A stretch of 64,000 bases of DNA, from contig RPGP01000001.1 of the NCBI GenBank assembly GCA_004193555.1, positions 62,001-126,000 on the forward strand, read 5' to 3'. The stretch comes from Desulfobacteraceae bacterium Eth-SRB1 (GTDB taxonomy: Bacteria; Desulfobacterota; Desulfobacteria; Desulfobacterales; ETH-SRB1). The position numbers and the translations under genes were made by a program. A model generated the notes under the pieces. The model had not been told where the DNA came from and did no database searches. It saw only the letters and a list, made by a program, of their open reading frames with translations. How positions within the stretch are numbered: position 1 is the first letter of the stretch; each line of letters starts with the position of its first letter. This document shows, piece by piece, positions 19,157 to 27,273 of the stretch.

Positions 19157-20044
19157 TTATGGTACCAAAAGAACAGGAAGCTCAGATGTTTCCGCAACAC
19201 GGTGAGAAACGCTTCCCAGCCAAAAATCTCTGATCCTGTCCTTGCCTGTAGTTCCCATAATTATCATTGTAGCCTTATGTTCCCGCGCAACCCTGATAAT
19301 TTCTGCTGATGACCGGCCGGAAAACAGATGCGGTTCCGCTTTTACTCCGGCTTTTTTCAATTTGTCACAATAGCCGCCAAGCCGCTCTTTGCTTTCTCTT
19401 TCTATCCGCCTTAATTCCGACTTGTCAAGATTCTTGGCAATCTTGACCCCAATGATATGAGTTACCATAACCTTATCGGTCAGCCCTTTAAATGAAGAAA
19501 CTAATTTCAAAGCCTTTTCAGATGGTTTCGACCAGTCAGTGGCAAATAACGGTTTTCTAAAGATATGCTCATTTAATTTGGTAACTAATTCTCCCTCCAT
19601 TTCAAACAGCACCATATATTTGCTTATCAGGACAGGAACGCTGCTACGGCGGACGAGATCCAGGGTGTGAGAGCCAATATGAACCTTGTCCAGAGTTGTT
19701 CTCTTTTTTCTTCCAGCCACGATCAGATCTACTTTTTCCTCCTCTGCAATAGAGATAATTTTTGGAATGGGATTTCCCACCTGAATCCTGATCGTGCTGT
19801 CGATTCCGCGTCTTGATATAGATTGCTGCCAATCTTCAAAACGGATTCTGGCCTGTTCTCTTAAACGTTCTTCCTCATCTTTCATATATCCGCCGAACGG
19901 AACAAACGCGACTTCATCTCTCGGAATAACATAGGTCAGCACAACTTCTTTGAGGCCGATTTCCTTAAGTTCCAGGAGGGATTCAAGAGAATTGAATGCC
20001 AGTTCTCTAAATTTTGTTGGGAACAAAACCTTTTTAATTTTCAT
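19157..20044 (-). CDS. Tandem-domain universal stress protein
   Basis: Two Usp domains; MGTTGKDRIRDFWLGSVSHRVAE. Confidence 0.92.
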   Translation of the reverse strand: MKIKKVLFPTKFRELAFNSLESLLELKEIGLKEVVLTYVIPRDEVAFVPFGGYMKDEEERLREQARIRFEDWQQSISRRGIDSTIRIQVGNPIPKIISIAEEEKVDLIVAGRKKRTTLDKVHIGSHTLDLVRRSSVPVLISKYMVLFEMEGELVTKLNEHIFRKPLFATDWSKPSEKALKLVSSFKGLTDKVMVTHIIGVKIAKNLDKSELRRIERESKERLGGYCDKLKKAGVKAEPHLFSGRSSAEIIRVAREHKATMIIMGTTGKDRIRDFWLGSVSHRVAETSELPVLLVP

Positions 20045-20060
20045 AATTATACTCCTGTTG

Positions 20061-21605
20061 TTAAAAGAAAATTAAAGTTACGATCACAAAGGTTGGAGCC
20101 AGATAAATCAAGGAAAACTTTATTATATAACCAAAGAAGCTCGGCATGGGTGTGCCGGCCTCCTCTGCAATCGACCGCACCATAAAGTTAGGCGCATTCC
20201 CGATATAACTGAATGAACCAAAGAAGACAGCTCCCGCAGAAATCGCCTTCAAAAAGATCGAGCTTTCCGTCATAAGAAGAGGCACAGCCTGAGCCTCCGA
20301 CATGCCGGGATAAAAGGCTCCAAGCGCTGTATTGAAAAATGTGAGATAGGTAGGCGCATTATCAAGAAAACCGGAAAGAGCGCCTGTGACCCAGAAATAA
20401 TGCATCGGTTCCTTTACCGCGGCAATCAAAAATGCGAGTTCCCCCTTCAAGCCTGCCTTGAGTATAAGCAGACATGGAACCATGGTAATGAATATTCCGA
20501 TAAAAAGATAACCAACTTCGATGATCGGAAACCATGTAAAATCATTGTCTTCATGTATCTTTTTCGAAGTAGTTATCAGGGAAAGAATGCCCATTACAAT
20601 AAGGAGGCCGTCCCGCACCCAGTCCTGAACCGCCCGGTGAATGCCCAGTGTATTTACATCACCCCAGTCCACTATTCCGCTCATGAGCACCGACCCGACA
20701 ATACCGCCTAAAAAGAGAAAATTGTGTATTCCCACTAATTTTAATGGTTCTTTTTCCCCTTCTTCCACAGGAGCGGAAGACAAACCTTCTTTTTTATAAT
20801 GATATGAATCAAGGAAAAAATAAACTACCAGGAGAATCCCGGCTGTTACAAGCATATGCGGCAGAATCTTCATTGTCCAGAAAAAGGAAACACCGTGTAG
20901 AAAGCCTAAAAAAAGCGGCGGATCGCCTAATGGGGTCAATGAACCCCCAATATTGGCAACGAGAAAGATAAAGAAGACCACCATGAATGTCCTGTTTTTC
21001 CGGTACTCATTCGCCTTTAAAAAGGGACGGATCATCAGCATGGCAGCTCCTGTAGTACCCATCCACGAAGCAAGCAGAGTGCCGATAAGTATCATAACAG
21101 TGTTTACAACCGGTGTCCCGCGTAATGTGCCTTTAAGCATGATGCCGCCTGAAACGGTAAAAAGCGCCCATAGAAGGATAATAAAGGGGACGTAGTCGGC
21201 AAGGATAATATGAAGAATCTCATGCACGGCAATCCATTTAAAGGCAATCAAAAAGGGAATGGCTAATGTTGCGGCCCAAAAAGCGGAAATCTTGCCAAAG
21301 TGGTGATGCCAGATCTTTGGTGCAAGAAGAGGAAAAAGGGCTATGGAAAAAAGCATGCATGCAAAAGGGATGCAACTCCAGAGTGGAAGCATCTCTCCCA
21401 GATTGATATGTCCTCCGTGACCACCATTACCTGCTTCTTCGTGCCCGTGAGATTCAGCCCCGATATTGGCGGCTTCATGTCCTGCAACAGCGCTATGCCC
21501 GGTATCATGAGTTGCCGCAACCTCATGATCTGAGGCCATAGCCGGAATTGAAAATAAAAATATACTAAATATAAAAAGCGCTGCTATCCATTTTCCGAAT
21601 TTCAT
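20061..21605 (-). CDS. nhaD: NhaD-family Na+/H+ antiporter with His-rich N-terminal segment
   Basis: NIGGSLTPLGDPPLFLGFLHGVSFFW, GFLDNAPTYLTFFN, IGNAPNFMVRSIAE. Confidence 0.9.
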   Translation of the reverse strand: MKFGKWIAALFIFSIFLFSIPAMASDHEVAATHDTGHSAVAGHEAANIGAESHGHEEAGNGGHGGHINLGEMLPLWSCIPFACMLFSIALFPLLAPKIWHHHFGKISAFWAATLAIPFLIAFKWIAVHEILHIILADYVPFIILLWALFTVSGGIMLKGTLRGTPVVNTVMILIGTLLASWMGTTGAAMLMIRPFLKANEYRKNRTFMVVFFIFLVANIGGSLTPLGDPPLFLGFLHGVSFFWTMKILPHMLVTAGILLVVYFFLDSYHYKKEGLSSAPVEEGEKEPLKLVGIHNFLFLGGIVGSVLMSGIVDWGDVNTLGIHRAVQDWVRDGLLIVMGILSLITTSKKIHEDNDFTWFPIIEVGYLFIGIFITMVPCLLILKAGLKGELAFLIAAVKEPMHYFWVTGALSGFLDNAPTYLTFFNTALGAFYPGMSEAQAVPLLMTESSIFLKAISAGAVFFGSFSYIGNAPNFMVRSIAEEAGTPMPSFFGYIIKFSLIYLAPTFVIVTLIFF

Positions 21606-21651
21606 GTATCAGGTACCTCCTGCCAAATAAAAGATCATCGCTAAAGCTTAT

Positions 21652-22113
21652 TTATACAATCCATAGGGTACGATTTTTTATAGTCTGCACAATTTTGTTG
21701 GACACACTTCCAAATACAAAGGCGGCGGTAGCTGACAGGCCTCTTCGCCCAACCACCAGAGTATCATAGTTTTCTTTTCTAACTTCCGCTATAATATCCC
21801 TGGCGATTCCAACCTCCTTGTCCTGAATCTTCAATTCAATCTTATCATCAGGAAATCCCGCATCCAACAAGATGGTTCGACACTTTTCCATTATTTCTTT
21901 TGCCAGCTTTTTCTTTTCGCCCACCATCCATTTCAGCTCAACCAATTTTTCCGAAAAATGAGGAAGGCCAAATTCCTTTTCCAGACTGGGAGATATGGTC
22001 GGCAATACAGCAAACAGGGTTATATTAAAAAATGCGGGACTCGCGGCGGAAGCCACATAATTGACAACTTTTGTTGCATACTCTGAATCATCTATGGCTA
22101 TGAGCATCTTCAT
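21652..22113 (-). CDS. Universal stress protein (single domain)
   Basis: MKMLIAIDDSE, VGRRGLSATAAFVFGSVSNKIV; start reassigned from 22140 to MKMLIAIDD. Confidence 0.9.
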   Translation of the reverse strand: MKMLIAIDDSEYATKVVNYVASAASPAFFNITLFAVLPTISPSLEKEFGLPHFSEKLVELKWMVGEKKKLAKEIMEKCRTILLDAGFPDDKIELKIQDKEVGIARDIIAEVRKENYDTLVVGRRGLSATAAFVFGSVSNKIVQTIKNRTLWIV

Positions 22114-22127
22114 AGTTTTCTCTCCTT

Positions 22128-22269
22128 GAGACCTTTGCAAAACGCCCCCTTTTGCCCAATTTCGGCGTCAGACTCAAATTTTAATCCTCGAAATATTAAA
22201 TATATTCCTCCGGTTAAAATTTTCGCCTTCCTTGAACTTGAACAAAATTGAACATTTTTCAAAGGTCTC
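22128..22269. mobile_element. MITE-like element copy A (142 bp)
   Basis: GAGACCTTTGCAAAA..TTTTTCAAAGGTCTC ends; flanked by TCCTT direct repeats; ~90% identical by eye to copy B. Confidence 0.85.
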
Positions 22270-22310
22270 TCCTTAATTATAGATAGAGAAACCGCCTGAT
22301 TTCAGGCTTC

Positions 22311-23123
22311 TTAAGCGGCTACCAGGCTCTGAATAATTCCGGTTGGGCAATCTTCAAAACACTTGCCGCACCCCGTGCACTTCTCACCGTCAACTATTGC
22401 CAGGAATTTATCAACTATTATAGCCTCTTCCGGGCATGCTTTTTTACATTTTCCACAGCCCTGACAGCCAACATCGCATATTGCCTTGACAACTTTCCCG
22501 CCGTCATGGGAACTGCAGAGAGTTGCGACTTTTTGGGATTCTTTTATCAATGTGGGGATATGGCGGGGACAGATAGCTACACATGTGCCGCAACCTGTGC
22601 ATAGTTCTTTGTTTACTACAGGCAGTCCATCCCCTCCCATTGTTAAGGCGCCGAACGGACAATTTTCAACACAGGTGCCAAGACCAAGGCAGCCATACAT
22701 GCAACTTTTGTCTCCCCCGGCAAGCAGAACAGCCGCCCGGCAGTCTGATACGCCTTTGTAATTGTATCTTCGTTTTGCAGCGGTATGGCTGCCCCTGCAA
22801 AATATGCTTATTACATCTCTTTCGGTCGCTTCAGCGGATACTCCAAGAACAGCGGCAATCGCCTCTGCAATATCATCGCCGCCGGCCTTACAGGCATTTG
22901 GCGGGGCTTCGCCTGCCACTATAGCGACAGCGCAATCGCTGCAGCCTGCATAGCCGCATCCTCCACAGTTTGCGCCTGGCAGACACTCATCTACCGCAAC
23001 AACTTTTGGATCAACATAGACATAAAAAACTTTTGACGCAACTCCCAGCACAATACTCAGCGCCAGGCCAAGACCGCCCATTGCCACCATAGCATTTAAT
23101 ATAGGACCCATGAAATATGTCAC
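22311..23123 (-). CDS. rnfB: Rnf complex subunit B
   Basis: DECLPGANCGGCGYAGCSDCA plus multiple 4Fe-4S ferredoxin motifs. Confidence 0.93.
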   Translation of the reverse strand: MTYFMGPILNAMVAMGGLGLALSIVLGVASKVFYVYVDPKVVAVDECLPGANCGGCGYAGCSDCAVAIVAGEAPPNACKAGGDDIAEAIAAVLGVSAEATERDVISIFCRGSHTAAKRRYNYKGVSDCRAAVLLAGGDKSCMYGCLGLGTCVENCPFGALTMGGDGLPVVNKELCTGCGTCVAICPRHIPTLIKESQKVATLCSSHDGGKVVKAICDVGCQGCGKCKKACPEEAIIVDKFLAIVDGEKCTGCGKCFEDCPTGIIQSLVAA

Positions 23124-23640
23124 CTCCAGCTTAGCTATAACCGATTACTTAATTAATTCGCCGTTGAAATAATTGTAATAAATTTAATAATACATTCTCC
23201 TGTTCTCGCAAATAAGCCCGCTTTTTGTTTTTATAAGCAAGTGGCTTGTAATATATTGATTTATTGGGATAATAACCTTCAGGGAGAGGGAAGGCGATTT
23301 AAAAGGCATGTATGCGCCTGCAACCGCCACAGGCAAATAAAGACCGTTGAGGAAGATAGCTGATTTCATAAACTTGCTTTCTTTCAAATAGATTTATCTA
23401 ATCTATCTGTTTGAATATGGAATTGAAATGTAAAAAATATTAGCTTGTAATTTGGCACAACTATAATGAACTCTCTAATTTGTCAAGTGAAAAACGATTT
23501 GAAATCAGGTTATATATAAAGGCCTGATCCCGCGGCAGGAAGCAAAACGGGATGCTTCTCAACTGTTTTAAGGGCTAATTATCAGATGGTTATGGGAATA
23601 TACCGGTGTGTCTTAAGGGGCAAACAGATTAAAGCTTTGC

Positions 23641-23730
23641 TGGTGCCTGGGACGAGAATTGAACTCGTACAGGGACTAAGCCCCGAGGGATTTTAAGTCC
23701 CTTGCGTCTACCAGATTCCGCCACCCAGGC
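23641..23730 (-). tRNA. tRNA-Leu (anticodon TAA), CCA encoded
   Basis: Minus strand GCCTGGGTGGCGGAATC..GGGACTTAAAATCCC..GTTCAATTCTCGTCCCAGGCACCA; acceptor pairing, variable arm, T arm. Confidence 0.95.
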
Positions 23731-23809
23731 ATTATTGAGGTTTTCAAGGCTGTTTTCTATACATTATGAAAAAAGATGTCAAGAACAACTGCTATTATTC
23801 GATCAAGTA

Positions 23810-24466
23810 TTATTTTGTTTTTACCCTGGTTTTTCGCTCCTGTGTAAGCTGTGAAGGCGATGCAGGCAGGCTTTTTACCTTTGGCAGGGAAATTTTGTAT
23901 TTCATCGCGACAATGCGGAGACAGATTGTCGCCGCAATTGCGCAAAACAATTGTATGTTCTCGCTGCATCCAAGAACCCCTGCCGTAACAAAACAAACGC
24001 CGCCGAATAAAGCGGCTGTTGCATAGAAGTCTGTTTTGAGGACGGCCGGTATCTCGCAAACCAGCATGTCTCTGATAATCCCGCCACCTGTGGCTGTTAT
24101 TGCAGCCATCATTATGATTCCTATAGTGCCCAGACCACAGATAGATGCTTTGGCAGCGCCGATTGCCGCAAATACACTCAGGCCGAGCGCATCTGAAGCC
24201 ATTACAGAATCCCACCGGGTCGCAATTCTTGTGGACCCGATAAACACGAGGAGTCCGCCTGCAAAACATACCAGCAGATACGTTTCATTCTGAAATGCTG
24301 CCGGTGGAGTAAAGCCAAGTATCAGATCTCTGACAACTCCTCCACCGACGCCTGTGGCTACCGATAGAACCAGTACGCCAAAAAGGTCGAGTTCATACTT
24401 GACTGCGCGAAATGCGCCGGATATGGCGAACACAAATGTGCCGAATATATCAAGAAAATTTATCAT
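23810..24466 (-). CDS. UPF0126/TRIC-like membrane protein
   Basis: Repeated GVGGGVVRDLI/ATGGGIIRDML motifs; start reassigned to MINFLDIFG. Confidence 0.85.
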   Translation of the reverse strand: MINFLDIFGTFVFAISGAFRAVKYELDLFGVLVLSVATGVGGGVVRDLILGFTPPAAFQNETYLLVCFAGGLLVFIGSTRIATRWDSVMASDALGLSVFAAIGAAKASICGLGTIGIIMMAAITATGGGIIRDMLVCEIPAVLKTDFYATAALFGGVCFVTAGVLGCSENIQLFCAIAATICLRIVAMKYKISLPKVKSLPASPSQLTQERKTRVKTK

Positions 24467-25286
24467 TGTTGATAATCCCTGTTTCTTGAAGAATTGATTT
24501 AATGTCTTCCCGGAATATATCCCAATCCGGCGGGCAGTCATTATGACCACAATTATATGTCAGTATCCTGCCGCGCTTTGCAGCGTTAGAAAGGGCAACG
24601 CCATGTTTGTAAGGAATCAGTTCGTCGTTTTTTCCGTGGATAACGAGAACCGTTCCAGGATATGACCTTACTGTTGATATATTGTCAAAGGGGTCCAGCG
24701 CAAAAAAACCGGGAACAAGATATTTTGATGCCATCGATCTTGTGCTGATAAATGATGACATCAGGATGAGCATTGCGGAAGGCCGCTCCGCTGCAAGAGC
24801 GCAAATGGCGCCGCCGCCGATTGAACGTCCTAACAGAATAATTCTGGAAGGATCGACATCCTCTCTTGCGATTAGAACATCATAAGCTGCAACAAAGGCT
24901 TCTGTGATGCTTTTTTGAGATGGAGATCCTTTTGACCTTCCATAACCAGGATACTCGACAAGCAATACACCAATTCCCATTTCTGTAAACTTTTTCAGTG
25001 GTTCAGGCCATTGGTCGATTATTTCCGCATTTCCATGAGCAAAGATAACAGCAGGCCGGGGGCCTTGATCATGTTTCGATAAAGGCGGGATAAACCATGT
25101 TTCGATTTTTTCGCAACCTGCATTTATCCAGTTTTTTTCAAGGTCCGGCATGTCGTTACTAATGTTTGAAGGCTCTGAAATTTTAATGCGGGGAAACATT
25201 ATATAACGCTGCATAAGGAAAAGGATGCCGCAATAAGCAAAGTAGAGACAGATGAAGAACGATATTATTTTAATTAGAATGTTCAA
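24450..25286 (-). CDS. Alpha/beta hydrolase
   Basis: FAHGNAE, GYGRSKGSPS, LLGRSIGGGAIC nucleophile elbow, HGKNDELIPY. Confidence 0.88.
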   Translation of the reverse strand: MNILIKIISFFICLYFAYCGILFLMQRYIMFPRIKISEPSNISNDMPDLEKNWINAGCEKIETWFIPPLSKHDQGPRPAVIFAHGNAEIIDQWPEPLKKFTEMGIGVLLVEYPGYGRSKGSPSQKSITEAFVAAYDVLIAREDVDPSRIILLGRSIGGGAICALAAERPSAMLILMSSFISTRSMASKYLVPGFFALDPFDNISTVRSYPGTVLVIHGKNDELIPYKHGVALSNAAKRGRILTYNCGHNDCPPDWDIFREDIKSILQETGIINNDKFS

Positions 25287-25493
25287 AAGTTACCTCAGGC
25301 AAAGTGATCATTAAAAAATTATATCATGTATGCTTGCATTAATACATAATGGTATGGTAATATTCAACTTAAGTTTTGCATCCTTAATTTCTATTATCGT
25401 CTAACGCTTTTGAGGAATAGCAGGGTACGAAACTTGAGTATTCAATATTAAAAGGTATGAACTGTTACACTGTTTCATCAATCTTAAAAGCAT

Positions 25494-26489
25494 ATGAAAA
25501 AGACCGTTTCCTTTTCAAAACATTCCGTAAATGTTTTTTTCCATATCCTCACAAACTGTAATCTTAAGTGCCGGCACTGCTATATTAACAAAAAACAGCA
25601 CGGGGATAATCAACTTTCAATAGAAACTATTGAGACATGGCTTGGCGCGTTTGCAGAGAAAAGCGACAGGGCAAATGTTATTTTCCTGGGAGGAGAACCC
25701 ACTCTTCACCCTGATCTGGCATCGGCTATTAAAAAGGCAAAAACTATTGGCTATAAATCCATAACAGTCGATACAAATGGATATCTCTTTCATAATATAC
25801 TTTCCAGGGTAGATCATGATATTGTTGACTATTTCAGCTTCAGCCTGGACGGCGCTACAAGACAGACAAATGATATGCTCAGGGGAAAGGGATCGTATGA
25901 TAAATGTATTGCCGGCATTAAAGAAGCAGTTTCAAAAAATTTTACAACAAGCCTTATATATACGGTGAGCAGCGCCAACATTCATGAACTTCACATGATG
26001 GAGCCATTGCTGAAGGATTTGGGAATTGACAGGTTTTTCATACAGGTAATCGGAATCAGGGGAAAATCGGCCGGAAACAGCTCTCCAGGATCGCAGGTTT
26101 CCAGGTCCCAATGGTTGACCGTAATTCCACAGGTTGTAGAAAAAGTAGCCGGGCGCGGCATTATTGTTACCTACCCGAAAGTTTTTTTAAGCCCTGAAGA
26201 AAAATTTGAATGCGCGGGGCTGGTTGCAGAAAACTATTTTATATTTCCCAACGGCAGGGTATATCGATGCCCGTTATGTGAGGATTTTCCTTTGCACAGC
26301 ATGGAATTTAAAAATAATAATCTAATTGACACTGACAGGATAAACGAGAACGATCTGTTTGAGCTTAACATTCCTGAAGGATGCGTGATGAACAGAATCA
26401 TACAGCCTGCCAATCTAAGCTATAACAGCAACGGCGCTCCGGACTATAAAATTGCCTGCTGCCTGCTGAAAGAGGAAATCAGTATGTAA
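25494..26489 (+). CDS. Radical SAM protein
   Basis: CNLKCRHC, FLGGEPTLHP; C-terminal Cys residues (CPLC, CC). Confidence 0.9.
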   Translation: MKKTVSFSKHSVNVFFHILTNCNLKCRHCYINKKQHGDNQLSIETIETWLGAFAEKSDRANVIFLGGEPTLHPDLASAIKKAKTIGYKSITVDTNGYLFHNILSRVDHDIVDYFSFSLDGATRQTNDMLRGKGSYDKCIAGIKEAVSKNFTTSLIYTVSSANIHELHMMEPLLKDLGIDRFFIQVIGIRGKSAGNSSPGSQVSRSQWLTVIPQVVEKVAGRGIIVTYPKVFLSPEEKFECAGLVAENYFIFPNGRVYRCPLCEDFPLHSMEFKNNNLIDTDRINENDLFELNIPEGCVMNRIIQPANLSYNSNGAPDYKIACCLLKEEISM

Positions 26490-26539
26490 ACAGATAATGA
26501 GCCGTTTTGTAAAATTATTGAGATCAAAAGGAGTTTACA

Positions 26540-26773
26540 ATGCCCATATTCGAATATGTATGTAAAAACTGTGATTGCCGTTTTGAACAACTGGTTCTTT
26601 CCCCCAAAGATCCTCCCCCTGAATGTCCCAAATGCTGTGGCAACAACGTGAAAAAGCTTATATCTGCCGGAAATGTCAGGCCCCATGGCATTCCCACAGG
26701 TTCGGGCGGATTCAAGGCGCCGGCGTGCATGTCTTGCGGCTCATCCGCAAATCCCGCAAAGATGAACCCTTAG
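26540..26773 (+). CDS. FmdB-family zinc ribbon protein
   Basis: MPIFEYVCKNCDCRFEQLV..CPKC. Confidence 0.92.
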   Translation: MPIFEYVCKNCDCRFEQLVLSPKDPPPECPKCCGNNVKKLISAGNVRPHGIPTGSGGFKAPACMSCGSSANPAKMNP

Positions 26774-26914
26774 CTTTTTGCTAACCGATTTTGAATAATG
26801 ATGTGTTATGTTTTATAATATTATCAATGCCTTGAGCCGACAACTGCTGTAATGCAGCATGTAATTATCTCGGTCAGAAGGAAAAGACTAACAGGCGGGA
26901 AGGACTATTAAGGG

Positions 26915-27271
26915 TCAGGCAAGAAGATCCTTAATACTTTTAAGCTCCAGGCGGATATCGTCTAAAACGTCTGAGGAACTCTTTTCTTTTTTTTCGTTGG
27001 TTAGGGATTTAAAGTGCTGCTTTGCTCCCTGGATTGTAAATTTTTTTTCATAGAGAAGATGTTTGATTTGAAGTATCAGTTCAACATCATTTTTGCTGTA
27101 CAGTCTCTGGCCTGACGATGTCCGCTTTGGGTTGATTTTTTTAAATTCGGATTCCCAGAACCTTAACACATATGTCGGAAGCCCTGCAATTTCACCAACT
27201 TCTCCGATCTTGAAATACAGCTTGTCAGGCAGTTCTTTTTTATATGGCTGGCTGTTTTGCAAAGGTCTCAT
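26915..27271 (-). CDS. MerR family transcriptional regulator
   Basis: FKIGEVGEIAGLPTYVLRFWESEFKKINPKRTSSGQRLY. Confidence 0.92.
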   Translation of the reverse strand: MRPLQNSQPYKKELPDKLYFKIGEVGEIAGLPTYVLRFWESEFKKINPKRTSSGQRLYSKNDVELILQIKHLLYEKKFTIQGAKQHFKSLTNEKKEKSSSDVLDDIRLELKSIKDLLA

Positions 27272-27273
27272 TA

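Noticed and set aside
23184-23387. 67-aa minus ORF between rnfB and tRNA-Leu
   Set aside because: AT-rich spacer, no motif; not supportable as a gene
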